Assembly (NCBI GenBank): GCA_037349315.1
Contig: JBAIAC010000006.1
Span: forward strand, 53,750,501 to 53,814,500
Source: Chelydra serpentina
Taxonomy: Eukaryota > Chordata > Testudines > Chelydridae
Direction of reading: 5' to 3'
Length of the DNA: 64,000 nt
Positions 33,068 to 46,396 of the stretch are shown here, one piece after another (within the stretch, counting starts at the first letter, position 1; the number at the start of each line of letters is the position of its first letter). The translations under genes were made by a program, and so were the position numbers. Below the pieces are notes generated by a model. It searched no databases and had not been told where the DNA came from. It saw only the letters and a program-made list of their open reading frames with translations.

Positions 33068-33130
33068 GGACCAGAGCCAAAATCTATTGAAGTCAATGGC
33101 AGGCTCTCCATTGACTTCAATGGGCACTGA
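33068..33130. repeat. Palindromic dispersed repeat (TTGACTTCAATGG family)
   Basis: ATTGAAGTCAATGG (33086-33099) is mirrored by CCATTGACTTCAATGGG (33108-33124), flanked by ccagagccaaaat and gcactgagtcagcc. Related copies lie at 38380, 60083 and elsewhere in the window. Confidence 0.75.
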
Positions 33131-34039
33131 GTCAGCCACTTAGTCATTACATTTCATTGGCAGTAAATGTAAAGAAGGGGGAACAGTGTCAGGTGCCCAG
33201 GTATGAAAGAGAACTGTGTGTGTGTGTATTAATATTTGAAGAAACTTCCCTATTTTGTGACTGACATAACATCAACCACCCGCTAAACATGTATGACAGG
33301 GATGCAGATTCTAAAAACTACCCCAATAAGATTAAATACATTTTGCAAGCCAATCATTTTATTTTAATTATTTGAAAGTTTATACATCACCATCTCCGAT
33401 ATACAATGGAGCTAGGTATAGCCTAGAGTCTACAACATATTGAAAGTCTCCATGTAGAGTAATTTAGTTGCCAGATGTAGTAAAAAAGTATGTCTGGGTT
33501 CGATGCCAGGCTTTTGCACTGTAAGAGTGTTGCCACATGTTTTACTGAATTGGGACTCCTAGAAATCTCTCTAGTTCTTCAATGCTGTGTAAAATGTCAA
33601 ATTTATTTTGATAAATTTTATTTAACACAGGGTTTAATCTGGTATTCCTTGTCCAAAAATCAGTGGGAATTTCTGATGCAAAACCAAGGCAGAATTGAGC
33701 GCAATGTGTGTTTGGTTTGTTAAGGACAGATATACACAATAAAAATGATTGTTTAAGTGACTAAGCATTATTTAAATCAATGTTAAAAAAATCAGTGGCA
33801 TAGATAAGTAATGACTATTACTATTTAATATTAAACTTTGGCACTTTACAAACAAGTTTTGTCATCTGTATCTTCAATTTCAGGAGTCAGTCCTGAAAAC
33901 ACAAACTATTAAAATGAATACTTATCAGTATTTCCACTGAGTTCTAGCCATACATCCACCTGACCTTGTACATTTCATAGGGCTGTATTCTTTAAGTCTG
34001 GATCATGGAAGGAGTCCTGATATATGCAAGTTGCCCCTC

Positions 34040-34115
34040 TATGTCCAATACTCCTCTCACTTACATCAGTGAAAATCAGGAGTAATTCCACTGAAGTCAA
34101 AGGAATTTACACCCT
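34040..34115. repeat. Palindromic dispersed repeat, diverged copy
   Basis: cttacatcagtgaaaatcaggagtaattccactgaagtcaaaggaatttacac matches the 'gtgtaaatcaggagtaactcc-attgaagtcaatggagtt' branch of the same palindromic group. Confidence 0.5.
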
Positions 34116-37100
34116 GCTGATAAACAAATAATCTTTTAAAAAGCTCTGTAAATTAACATTTTATAAACAGAAGGAGAGGAAAATCCCATGACTGAAGACA
34201 CGTGCCTTTTCATCACAGTGAAGAAATTACAAATATTCTTTAAAAGAAATGAATAAGATTATTTTAAATTGGGATGAACATAAAGCTGATTTTATCCTAA
34301 GAGCTCTGCTGCTGCTGACCTTCTTGCGTCTCATAAAACCATGTTGGAAAAGAAATGATTGCATCAGAATGGTGTGTGGAAGGAGGAGATAGATGGGGTG
34401 AGGGCTCCTGGTAATATAATTTATAAAGAGAGATATTTTGCAGGTGTTCAGCACTATATATTTGGATTTCAAAATCTACACCTATTTCCCCTTCCCCCCC
34501 CCACATCTAATCTTGTCATGAACACAGTAGATTAATCTTAATACAAGCCAAACAGAACTAGAAAGAACATTTCAGATTTTAGGCTAAAGTTGGATATGAA
34601 TTTTTTAACAGAACATATGTTCATATTTGCTTTTAGAGTTGGCACCATCACCATAACACTCCAAGCATAACTTCTCTACTAATGAACTGAGAAAAGGATT
34701 CAACTAGATTCTTAAGGAAAACCTGTTTGCAAAAGTGGGATTGGGAGCCTATTCAACAAATGTAGCTTTCAGTTTCCACATTAAAATGAAATTTTAATTA
34801 ATCTTTTGCTGACTAATGCCGAAAGAAAGAATATTGACCCAGGGAATTTCCCTTCTCCCCCAGTAGCTTGCAGTGGAGACTCTACCCCAAACTGAGGCAT
34901 GGCACACTATAAATAGTGGTGTAAATTACTCATTAAGGAGCAGTGTAATGTTGTAAGTGTAAATTGATGCGTCTTCCATGCCAAAGGGACAGAAGACCAG
35001 GCAGGTAGCAGGAAAAGTAAAAAAACACAGGAGTGGATGAAGGGAAGCTTGTTTTATCTTATACCTTCCTTTTGGGTCATTTTCCTGCTGTATCCTTGCC
35101 CTTCTGTTCCTTCAGCATTTAAATTATGTCAGATGGGTCACATCCACAGAGGTGTTATTTTGCCATTATCTTCATTGGCACCATTTTGCACCATCATTTT
35201 TGTTAGCTCTCTATCTGGCCCCAAGTATAATGTGAACATGTGAGCAACACATTGTAAAACAATTTAGAAATCTGATGTGATCACCTACTCTTGTGGGGGG
35301 CCCTAAAGAAGCCATCTGTATGAGGATCCCTGCTCAGATTGTGCCATCATGGTTTGCTCCCACTGCAGAATAGATCCTATGGGAATAATCCCTCCCAGGG
35401 GACCAGAAGGGAGAGAACAGTGCCATAGAGATTACTGACTCTCACTTCCATGCAGAAGGGGTTTGATCTGTATGCAGAGGGTGCCTTCCATGTGCAAATC
35501 TGACGGGAGACAATCAAGACATCTGACTTGACAAACATTGTTATTGTAATTCTGATTTTGCATTCTCTCCCTCCTCCTGTACCTTGGTAGTAGGTAAAGG
35601 CTTGGGGAAAGCCCTGTGCTGTAGGGACCAGACACTTGTACAGGTCATTGTAAATAAAGTACATGGTGTTAAAATTGCCACTGGTAGGCTGGAGGACTGT
35701 TTGCAACAAGGAGTTCAGGGTGAGGGAATTCCTGTAAGATTTCTTTGGAAATATGTCACTAGACAATACACAGCTGGCTTCTTCTAAATTTCTGTCCAGA
35801 TGGATTTGGCCCACTTGGTGATGCTGGCATAATGCACAATGTTCCAAGCCTGGGATCAGGCATAAACAAAAACATTTGTATTCAAGATCCATCCTGAGGA
35901 AAGCAGCTGTCCATGAGATGGACATGATATACAATGTATGTCATCTTGGGTACCTCAAGCATGCACAGGACTGAGAATTTAGGTGACAACAACCTTAAAT
36001 TATTGGTGTACAGAAGCATTTACTTGAAATTTATACTGCAGTGGGGTATATTTCTTGACCTGTTTTACTTTAGAGAGCTTGGTGGAGAATTAATGGACTC
36101 GGGATTATTTATTGGGAGGGTATAACATAAATTCTCTTTTAAAAAAAAAAGATACATCCTCTAGGCCTCCCTGGACTTTTTCCCCTGAGTCATTACCAAG
36201 TAGTTTGAAATAATCTTGATTGCCCAAATGGGAATGCTTCCTTCAGCCATGAAGCACTTGAGAAAATAAATGTATGATTAATTGCCCACTTTTATATGTT
36301 TTTTTCCTCTTTCTTTCATAGACATGGCATGTGGGGGGAAGAGGGCAGAAAGTGAAATATTTCTTTATTAAAAACATGGAATTGGTTTTCATTTTGTTGT
36401 AAAAGCTTCTTGATACTATAATACAGCTTACTGTACTTTTCCATCTGTATAAATTGTGCCTGTATATGTGCTCCATGCTGCTAAACACTCTCAGTAATTC
36501 ACATCCCACTGTATTATTAAAAAAAGCATATTGGGAGATCTGGAGTTGCAAACAGCAGTATGACGCACAGAAAAGTATTCTGTTATAATGAGAGGGCCTT
36601 TTGTCTCCTGTACTTTCTGCAGGTTTGGCCCCGTATTCAGATCTGATTCCTAGTCAGAAAAGCCAAATACAAACTGAAGCAGTATGAGTTTTCCAAAAAT
36701 TTGGAAGGAAATCTCTATTTTAGGTGCATTCATACCTGGACTGAAATACGAAGTATACCCGCCTCCCTGCACCAAGATTTTCTGTTTGCCTGAGAAGAGA
36801 ATTTTACCCAGGGTGCATAACTAATGTTTAGGCTGTGAAGAAGCTGGAGATTCCTACACTTGTTGGATAGCAAATGCTGCTACTCATTTAACCCCGCTTC
36901 TTTTATTTTTCTTCCAATCTCATGACAACCCATTCCACCAACCAAGAAAAGATTGTTTTAGCAACCACAGTCACTTTGGGTGAATGTTTTTAAAAAACAC
37001 ATTAAATTGACAAGCAGAAAAGTACTGCATAACATTGTAATGGGAATGCCTCAGGACCATATTCTGCACTGTTGGGCAAACTCCTGTGCTCGTGCAGAGC

Positions 37101-37565
37101 TCCACACCAAAGTGATCTGCACAGGTTCAGGAGTAAACTTGTATAATTTTCAGTGCAGACACAGGACTTAAGATAATAGAAATATCATATAAATGGTTAA
37201 ATAGTACCAGAGATTTACTAGAGTTGGTTGAGAATTTTTCCCAGAAGGTCTTAAAATATTTCATTTTTAAAATTATCAACATTTCCCATAGAAAAGTGTC
37301 TTGTTCTCTGGACAAAAAAACAAACACTGAAAATATCAGTTTTTGAAAACAACTTCCAGTTAAATTATTAATTATTATTATTTATAACCACTTCAGGAAC
37401 AATTTTTAGGTTAGAGATTTCAGTCACAATATTTTGTTTTGGTTTCTGTTTTTCCCTGAATAATCAGGAAATGTGAAATATTAGACTGCATTTTGTGAAA
37501 TAATTACTTTTCATGGAAAATAAAATTTCAGTTATAATTCCATCTGTAGGGCAAAATTTTGACCA
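34116..37565. other. No gene recognised; one 185-aa ORF of unknown status
   Basis: The longest frame outside known elements is on the minus strand at 35377-35934 (185 aa, starting MYIMSISWTAAFL, ending VPWEGLFP). It has no motif I recognise, no supporting splice or promoter context, and mixed cysteine/leucine content. It could be a fragment of an unnamed transposon or chance. The rest is AT-rich. Confidence 0.3.
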
Positions 37566-37573
37566 CCTCTAAT

Positions 37574-37628
37574 CATAGAATCTCAGGGTTGGAAGGGACC
37601 TCAGGAGGTCATCTAGTCCAACCCCCGA
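37574..37628 (-). mobile_element. CR1 3' tip
   Basis: The block catagaatctcagggttgg, followed by the gggacctcaggaggtcatct portion and tagtccaaccccc, is the complement of the classic CR1 3' end. Confidence 0.85.
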
Positions 37629-38379
37629 ATATTAATATTAATATAATATGACAATATAATATTGTCATACATTTATATCAGTGTTTGTTTTCAGGGGACA
37701 GGCACAGCAACACTAAATAGTATCATAGAAGATGTATTGGGATATGCATGGACCGCTGTGTACGTGGCAAAATAGAGGGATACGGGGAGTTTTTTGCCAT
37801 AACATGAACAAGAAAAAAAGAGAAGTAGCACAGTAATGTGGTGAAAAGCCTTCACCAGTTAAAAAAAAAATCGCTAACTCAGCTGTTTGTTTGATGAGGT
37901 TTTGCTTCTACAGTGGCTTCCTCTTCATGTCATCACATTCATTCCTCTCATTTTGACTGAAAAAAGTGAGGGTTCTTCTTGCATATGTTCGCTAGGGAAT
38001 ACATTGCTATACATACAAGTTAGTATGTATAAATAGGAGTATTAACGATTGAAAAACATATTATAATGATAAACTTTTATTGCATAGGAACCTTTTTTTC
38101 CCTGTTACATTCACAGTTGTGTCCTTCCCTTTAATTACTGCGTACATCTTCTTTTGGCCAAATCAAGAGGCCAATTTTAAAGGAGTCAGTTTATGCATTA
38201 CTCAAGGGTTTCATGAGATGGGTATTCCAGAGGAGACTTCCAGTACCCATGGTTCCTCTCCACATATTACCCTGTAGCTGCAACTCCCACCATCTGCACA
38301 GCTTAGGAGCAGCTCCATCACATGCTTCAGGTAGGACTTGGGATAGTTGCTCTACCTGAACCTCCAGAAAGCATTAAGG

Positions 38380-38447
38380 ACCAGATCCAAAGCTCACTGA
38401 AGTCTATGGAAAGTCTTCCATTGATTTCAATGGGCTTTGGATCAAGT
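38380..38447. repeat. Palindromic dispersed repeat (TTGACTTCAATGG family)
   Basis: GATCCAAAGC...ACTGAAGTCTATGG is mirrored by CCATTGATTTCAATGGGCTTTGGATC; the arms extend to the GATCCAAAGC ends. Confidence 0.8.
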
Positions 38448-39327
38448 ATACAGGGGTCATTACATTATTAGGATTTTAAAATATTTGATTAGCGGAAAGT
38501 TGGTGTGTGTGTGTGTAACCCTGTACACTAGTATGTGCAAAGTAAAATGCTTTGCACAGGGAGTAATTGAAGTATGCACTAGTAACTGCCAAAAGAGATC
38601 AAAACTGGTGAAAGTTTTTAATTTAATGTGAGATGGATGAAGGTGGAAGTGTTTGGATCTGGAGTCTAGTTAGGTTTAGGTTAAAGGCTGAGTTTAAGGC
38701 TGATTCGGGGTTTAGGTTCTAGTTTGGATTCAGATTTGACAGCACCGAAATGATGGAAATCCCACAAGATCAGTTGTTCTCATAAAACTTCTTCCCTGTT
38801 ATGCCAAAATCTCATGATAATATTTAGCTAATTATGAACTGGTGAAAACAGGCCTTGTCCAGTTTTGGCTTTAATATGAAAGCAAAATCATAGGGTTTCA
38901 GTTCCAGATCTTCATTTAAGTATAAGTGCACAAGGTAAGGTCAAGTTCTCCTAACACCAAACAACACGTCATTTGTTGAAGTTAGAAATAAAACCTATTC
39001 AGAGCACTTTAAGTTCATGTGCTTCCATCCAAGATATACCCCATGAGTCACTGGCTGCATGGGTTAAATGCTCCATGTCCATTTTAGACCAGACATTTTT
39101 CATCCATACATTAACTGTCAGAATAGTTTGGAAAGTCAGTTACCAGTAATGGTGTGTTTGGCAGCTAGTAACAATTGCATAATCAGCTTTCATTTTCTAT
39201 AGTCCAGTGAGCTAATAGAACAAGCATTAGATTCCAAAGACTGTTATTTTTTTCTTATAGCCATTTGCAAATTACTATTAAGTACAAAGTGCTATTAGGG
39301 TAGGACTAAAATATATGTAGTCAAATG

Positions 39328-39854
39328 CAGTGGTTCTCAACCAGGGATACATACGCCTGGGGGCACTCAGAGGTCTTCCAGAGGGTACTGACCTCATCTA
39401 AATCAATGTTTCTTGACCTGCGTCTTGCCACCCTGCGGGTGTCATGGGATGGGTTTAGGGGGGTTGTAAATGCAGGGTTGGCTTTAAGAGGTGGCAAGCA
39501 GGGCAATTGTCCAGGGCCCCATGCCATAAGGGCCCCCCCGCCCCGTGAAGCTAAGTTACATGCTTCAGCCCTGGATGGCAGGGTTTGGGCTTCAGACAAG
39601 GCTCACAATCGAAAAAAGGCTCCATATCACACTGAAATGTAAGTACAATACTTATAGTCCAATGGATTTATTTTATAATTATACAGTAAAAATGAGAAAG
39701 GAAGCAATTTTTCAGTAATAGTGTGCTGTGACACTTGTGTATTTTTATGTCTGATTTTGTAAGCAAGTAGTTTTTAAGTGAGGTGAAACTGGGGGTCCTC
39801 AAGACAAATCAGACTTCTGCAAGGGGTATCGTCTGGAACGATTGAGAACCACTG
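39328..39854. mobile_element. hAT-type MITE (CAGTGGTTCTCAA ends), 527 bp
   Basis: CAGTGGTTCTCAACC at 39328 and the inverted TTGAGAACCACTG ending at 39854 are hAT (Charlie-like) termini. The flanking 8-mers GTCAAATG and TTCTAATG agree at 6 of 8 positions, a decayed target duplication. A GC-rich inner part (about 39470-39610) with cagggcaattgtccagggcc resembles an internal repeat. Confidence 0.8.
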
Positions 39855-41321
39855 TTCTAATGTACCTTCCTAAAAGTCTGTTAACTGTTTAAAAAAAAAC
39901 ATTGTCAACAAAATGTATTAGGCCCACAAATGCTCATTTAAGTCTTACTGTGACTTCTTTTAACATATGACAAGAGAGCCCACCACAGACTGAGAATGAA
40001 GAATTTTACACACGACTTAGAGGACTCATGTTCTTCCGCTGGCATCTCGCCTCCTAATGGCCTCACCCACTTTGTCGTATGTTCACAGTGTTACTCTGAT
40101 TTGTACATAAAGGGCAAGACTGGCCCAGGGACAAGAGAGTTTGAGTGACATGCACCAAAGGATCACAACTAAATTATATCCAAAGACAGGGGAAGCAATG
40201 GAAGAGGGAAAATAAAAAGAAGAAATAGTAGAAGCCGTTAGAGATAGAAAGAAGTAACAAGAAAATAGAACATGCATCTGGAAAAAAGAAATTAGAACTG
40301 GCAGGGATTATTCAAAACACATCTGCTTACTTTGGTAAATATGTGAGCACATACCATATTCCAGCTGGAGAGGGGGCTCTGTACACATTTTTCTGCCGTA
40401 GAGCAAAAGGAGAAAAGCAATCTCGCTCTAATTTTTCCATTTCCTTGTCTTCCTTCAACCTCACAGTTTGCCTGTGGTCCCCTTCCCCGGCCCTCTCTTG
40501 GTTTTCCTCCATTCATCCTTTTCCTGTTCTCCTTCACACTCTTACAGTGAACCTTCCCTGCTGCACATTCTTCTCCAGGCCCTCAGTTCCAGAGTCTCTT
40601 TCCCCTCCTCCAGTCCTAGGCTCCTCCACCCTAGAATCGTAGTTCACTTGACCAACCATAGTGTCTGGATCTTCAGAAGTACCCTCCTCTCATGTAAAGA
40701 TTAATTGCTATAGCACAAGTCACTTTGCAGCATAAAGAATAAGTGCAGCTAAGCCTAAAACAAAGCAGAAACAATCTGAAGAAGCTTTGGTTGGCTCAGA
40801 GCTGACATGTTAATGTATTTTTTGGATGCCCCACCATACATAATTCCTAAAATCTCATTTCTGAGCTGCTTATCAGGCTGTGGAAAATAGACAAAAGAAC
40901 TATGTCTGGTGAAATATGCTTTTATTTCATGCATGTGGTGGCTGGATTAGTTCTGGCCTGATGTGGTGATCCTGGGAAGACCGGAGTTGGGTAGATGGAA
41001 CACCATGAAAACATTTTATTCAAACCACATAATTGTGAAAGAATGGGCTTTGGTTGTCTATTATTACAAATAACTTCCTTGTGTATACAAAAAATCAAGC
41101 ATATAATTGAAACAAAGAGAAAAAAGGTTTTTTGTTCTTTAATAATCAGGCTGGACATCAGTCTAGTACTTTGGTTGCGTAAGAAAAAATGAACAGAAGT
41201 GTAGTCAAACGCAAACATAAAGACATCTCTATATTACTTATTGATCTAATATGAATTCCAGAAGTGTTCTGGAAAAAAGCTGTACAGAAAATGCAGTATC
41301 TTCAATCATTATGAGCTATAG

Positions 41322-41689
41322 CAGGCGTTCTCAAACTTCATTGCACCACGACCCCCTTCTGACAACAAAAATTACTTCACGACCCCTGGAGGGGAGACTG
41401 AAGCCTGAGCCTGCCTGAGCCCTAACTGCCTTGGGTGGGAAGGCCAAAGCCCGAGCCTCGCAACTCTGGGCAGGGGGGCCAAAGTTGAAGCTCAAAGGCT
41501 TCATCCCCAGGCAGGGGGCCCGCAATCTGAGCCCCGTTGCCCAGGGCCGAAGCCCTCGGGCTTTGGCCCTGAACAGTAGGTCTTGGGTTTCAGCTCTGGG
41601 CCCCAGAAAGTCTAAGCCTGCCCTGGTGACCCCGTTCAAAGGGGGTTGTGACCCACTTTGGGGTCCAACCCACAGTTTGAGAACTGCTG
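41322..41689. mobile_element. hAT-type MITE, 368 bp, perfect 8-bp target duplication
   Basis: CAGGCGTTCTCAAAC at the left and GTTTGAGAACTGCTG at the right are inverted termini, and AGCTATAG flanks both sides (41314-41321, 41690-41697). The GC-rich centre is unlike the flank. ORFs across it have no known domain. Confidence 0.9.
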
Positions 41690-41804
41690 AGCTATAGCAA
41701 TAATAGGCATTTTGATTTTTTGAAAAATTGACAAAAAATAATTGCTCTATATTAAAGTTTCCAACAAACAAATGCTTCATTTTTTTCAGCACCTTAAGTT
41801 ATTA

Positions 41805-41965
41805 TTTATTTGTATTACAGTATCACCTACAGGCCTCAGCTGAAATCAGGCCCTTGTTGTGCTAGGTTCTATAGGGACACTTGGTATGAGACAAAGAGCC
41901 TATCATTTAAATAGACAAGACAGGGAAAAGGAATTATTATTATCCTCATGTTACAGATGGATGGA
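41805..41965 (-). mobile_element. L2/MIR-like SINE
   Basis: ttatttgtattacagtatcacctacaggcctcagctgaaatcaggcccttgttgtgctagg... and ttattatcctcatgttacagatgg follow the well-known reversed SINE pattern of non-avian reptiles. Confidence 0.7.
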
Positions 41966-42213
41966 TGGATGGAGTGCAGATATAAATCCAGAATATATTT
42001 TACCCAATCAAATAGAAACTGCTATTCAACTCCACATTTCGTTTTTATGTTCAAAACCAGAGAAAATTTTGATCACAAATATCAGAAAGAACCATTACTA
42101 GTGGCTGGTTTTGAGCGGCATATTTCAACACTTTTTTTTTTGGTTTTTGATTTGACTGATTTTGCAACTCCTGGGATTCACTTTAAGTTTCAGATTTTGA
42201 AAAAAATGGAGAT

Positions 42214-42400
42214 ATGCCAATCTCCTAGAACTGGAAGGACCGTGAAAGGTCATTGAGTCCAGTCCCCTGTCTTCACTAGCAGGACCAAGTACTGTCCACT
42301 GACAGATTTTTGCCCCAGATCCCTAAATGGCCCCTCAAGGATTGAACTCAACGCTGGGTTTAGCAGGCCAATGCTGAAACCACTGAGCTATCCCTCCTCC
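42214..42400 (-). mobile_element. CR1-type 3' end fragment
   Basis: aatctcctagaactggaaggaccgtg..., ggtcattgagtccagtcccctg and gaaaccactgagctatccctcc match a CR1 subfamily 3' end in reverse. Confidence 0.7.
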
Positions 42401-44737
42401 CCAATTTATTCAAACCCAAATGTGGTAAAGGTGAATCTTTTAATCAAAACTGGCATTCTTCATAGAACTCTTTGTACTGGTGGTCCTGGAGGTCCTGTAA
42501 GCATTCATAAGGTTCCATTTGACCCCAAAACCTTTACATGGGTCCAACTAAGACAAGAGTTGTTGTAAAATCAAACTCGGGCTCTGATTCTGAAAACACT
42601 TGTGCATATCACTGGTCTCTTGGACATCAGCCAAAGTTAGGCACATGCTATGTATTTGCAGGCTCAAAGCCTCAGTCTTTATATGATAAACCTTTACTTT
42701 GAATCCAACAATGGTTCACAGGCCCCAGAACTTTTCTCTGCTATTTTTTTGTTTCCATGTTTGAATCTGAAACTAGAGGGTTTCACATCGTCTAGATTTG
42801 AGTTTGATTGTGAAAATGTTCTCACCACTTTCCCTTTGAGCTAGCAAGAGATTTGGTATCTTTTCTATCATGTTCATCTACCAAAAACCTAGATGAATTG
42901 ATTAGCTGTTTAATAAAGAATTTCCTAGGTTTATATTTGGTGAGATTTTGAAGAAGTATAAACCTCAGGTAAATATTACATATTCCAGTCCTTTTTACAG
43001 TTCTGAAAATGATAAAGGTTTCCAAAAAATGGAGTGTGTTTTAAAACTTTTTTTTAAAGACATTAACAAGAGTGATAACCTAAAGTTTAACACATGGGCC
43101 AGAGTGAGGATATTTGAACTCATTTGGGTGTCCACAGGCCTCCAAAGACTCAAGCTCCATCTCTCAGATATATTTTAAGGTTGCAGGGAGGGTGTAACAG
43201 ATTCATTCCATGTAATATCAATGCAGTCTTAATGTTTCAGATTGTCCCAGAGCACTGTGTTTGAATCAAGTGCATTAGCAATGGCATATTGTAATTGATG
43301 CACCTTTCAGCTTGTATTTTGGAATTAACTTCTGAAAGCAACAGGCCACACTGGAGACAGAAGTTTAAAAATATCACAATTAGTTGCTTTCTTTCTGTTC
43401 CCCAAAATAAGTAATTTATCATCACAGGTGGAGATTTCCTATGTAGCATCATCTGTTTCCCACAGAGATATAAGGAAAGAAGGGCACCTGAATGGAGACA
43501 AGAAACAATGTCAAAAAGCATGACAGCAAAGGAGGTTAGAGCATAAGGGCAGCATATGGCAGCAGTAAAAAGCTTATGTAAATCTGGAGAAAAAAAAACA
43601 TGAAAGCATTTAAACCACTTTCTCACCAGATACAGACAATATGCCAAGCTTAGAAACACAGGAGAAAACTTTATATAACATAGCAAGTTATTGAAGTTGG
43701 CTTGAATCATGTCATTCAGCAAAATAAGGGAGAAGACACTGAACTGCTTTTATTGTTTCCAAAAATTCCACTTAATGCATCCAGAACATGTAAACAACAA
43801 GAATAAACAATCCACTTTCCCTTGTGTATTTTAGCTGGTAGGCCCATCAGGCCAGCAATTAATTATCTCTTTGTTCCTGATCTACCGCTTGTCCGCCATG
43901 CTGTATATTTAAATCATACAAGTTGTTATTATTCCATAATAAAATAGTTACATAATTGTATCCAGGGATCAGAATGCAACTGAAAAAAAACAACCCAGTG
44001 CAGAAAAATGGCACTGCTCCTGTTTACCAGTGTTAAATGTGCTCTACATCTTAAGTTTCAGACCTAGCAAGTTGTCAAATCCATGAGCAGCTCACTCATC
44101 TTTGGTTACTGAATGTCTCATAACCATATTGAGTTTCACAGATTTCACACTGTGTAATTATCATAGCTACCATCCAAAAAAATTTAAAGAGAGAAAGGCT
44201 ATATGACTGCCAGCATAGAAATCTTTTGATCATTATAATCTTGAGCCAGATTGGTGAACAAGAAGAAATAGTATAATATCCTTATGCCATTTCTATTTGT
44301 CAGTTCCTCTTCACTTCCTAACAACAGACAATTCTTCAAGGAGGGTGGGGACACAACCCAGGAGAAGTTAATTAAGAAGACAGTTCCCAAATAATAGTTT
44401 TTCTTCATAGGTATCAAGAACATGCTGCAATAAGTATTAATATTATTTGGATGTTTGGTTACCATTTCATACTTCCAGACTCATGCAAATGAACATGCAA
44501 GTGTGTCTTTAGAATAAAGGAATACATGTTTTCACAAGCATAGACATCACAAAATAACAACATATGCAGACAGATACAGATGGGCTAGATTCTCCAATAG
44601 AACTATGCAGATTTACTCCAGTTGAGAATCTGGCACTCAATTACATTCAAAGTAGAATACATATATTTAGAGATAATAAGAGCCAAATACAGTCCCTGGT
44701 GCCCAATCCCAAGTTGCTGGGCCAGACCTGGGTGAAA
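42401..44737. other. No gene recognised
   Basis: AT-rich sequence. A 161-aa minus-strand frame (43237-43722) is rich in hydrophobic residues but shows no family motif. I treat it as chance. Confidence 0.35.
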
Positions 44738-44803
44738 TACATAAGTAGGGAGGTTGGACTAGATGACCTCCTGAGGTCCCTTCCAACCCTGAGATTCTAT
44801 GAA
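44738..44803 (+). mobile_element. CR1 3' tip
   Basis: ggttggactagatgacctcc followed by tgaggtcccttccaaccctgagattctatg is a CR1 3' end in plus orientation. Confidence 0.85.
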
Positions 44804-45032
44804 AGGAAAAGGCTGTACAGCAAATATGGATCTGCTTCAAAGAGACCAGTCCAGCTTACCCTCTTGCCTCACCATGTGTGTCCTTGCCCTGCCCTGGGCA
44901 TGCGTTTGCAGGGATCTCATGTGAAGCTGAGCTCTGCAGTCTACAGGGGTACAGCTCCTGCCTGTTCTTCTATATCCTTCTTTCCACCACTGCCCTGGGG
45001 ATCTTTGCACCCACGGACAAGGGACAGGAGCA

Positions 45033-45372
45033 CAGAATCATAGACATGTAGTGCTGGAAGAGACCTTAAGAAGTCATCAAGTCCAGCCCCCTGCACTGTG
45101 GCAGGACCAAGTAAACCTAGACCATCCCTCACAGGTGTTTGTCCAACTTGTTTTTAAAAGCTTCCAATAGTGGGGATTCCATGACCTTCTTTGGAAGCCT
45201 ATTCCAGAACTTCACTACTCTTATAGTTAGAAAGTTTTTCCTAATATCCAACCTAAGTTTCCCTTGCTGCAGATAAAACCCATTTCTTCTTGTCTTACCT
45301 TCATAGGACATGGAGAACAATTGATCACCATCCTCTTTATAACAGCCCTTAACATATTTGAAGATTTATCAG
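45033..45372 (-). mobile_element. CR1 3' region with ORF2 C-terminus
   Basis: The complement encodes GKLRLDIRKNFLTIRVVKFWN and LEAFKNKLDKHL (45129-45320, minus), the C-terminal end of CR1 ORF2, followed by the 3' UTR and the tcatagacatgtagtgctgg end at 45036. It is close in sequence to the fragment at 14481-15258. Confidence 0.88.
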
Positions 45373-46396
45373 GTCAGCATATCACATAGTAAATGAGTGG
45401 ATTCATATGCTACAGGGGGTTTGTGAAACAAATATCTTGGCTGATTTTTAAAAACAACTGGATCATTTCATGACCACATTTTCCCATGTGGCCAAGAGTG
45501 TTGGAAAATGGTGACAATGTTTTCCTTTTTTTCCTGTTATATTGGGCCTTGGTTTCTGTCGTCAGCAGGATATCTGCATAGATCGGGCAATATATGATAT
45601 AGTGTGGCAATCTGTATGTCTCTTGAAGGAAAATCAGAATAATCACTGAAGTTCCTGCTGCTGGCGTATTTGCTGGGTGGATTTATTAGTGTTTTCATGC
45701 ATATTTTGATTTCAGTGGTTCTGCTGGCTACATCCGTTCTGCCCTGACTGAGAGACTACTCCATGCCTTTTATGGACCGAAGGAGAAAGAACCGCACATT
45801 CCCCGGTAGCATCTGTGCATACTTTTAAAGTAGGTTTTATAGGGTTTTATTAATTAAATAGAAGTATTTTGAATGTTTTATAATAATGAATTATTGCTAT
45901 GGGAAGAAAATAAGAAGAAAGAGAAACAAAACAGCATGGGACTGCTTCCACTTAAAGAAGTGTCTACGACTCATGACAAATATTTTACTTGGAGTCACTG
46001 CTGCGTATCACGGCTCAGTCATAGCAACGCGGGGCTCTTTCCTTCCCTTCATTTTTACATCTCTCTTTTAGGGTATTGTACTGACACCCATCCCCACAGT
46101 GGTGATGGTGTTGTCCTTTGTGATCAAAGATGACACTGATGACGCTGTTACGTCTTGTGAGTCTGGCTGTGGCTAAACAGGGCAATGCGTGAGCAGCAGT
46201 CCTTTCAGCATGAAGTGCATAGGTAGCTCGATGACAAGGAAGAGATTACAGTCCACGCCGATGGAGTCTGCTGCTGTTTAGGACTCAGCCAGATCCAAAT
46301 GGTGGTTAATCCTGAAATGATAACCCCATTATTGACTCCTACTTGCCAGTGTGATCTCTCTGTTGCTGACGACTCCCAGCTGTTTCAAGTTATGCT

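Noticed and set aside
41331..41792. 153-aa minus-strand ORF
   Set aside because: It spans the hAT MITE at 41322-41689 and its flank, and its composition is set by the element's GC-rich interior.
43237..43722. 161-aa minus-strand hydrophobic ORF resembling a membrane protein
   Set aside because: The hydrophobicity follows from T-rich codons. No family motif, no exon context and no signal of conservation can be seen.
44564..45043. 159-aa plus-strand ORF
   Set aside because: It runs through a CR1 3' tip and unrelated flanking sequence; no consistent protein.
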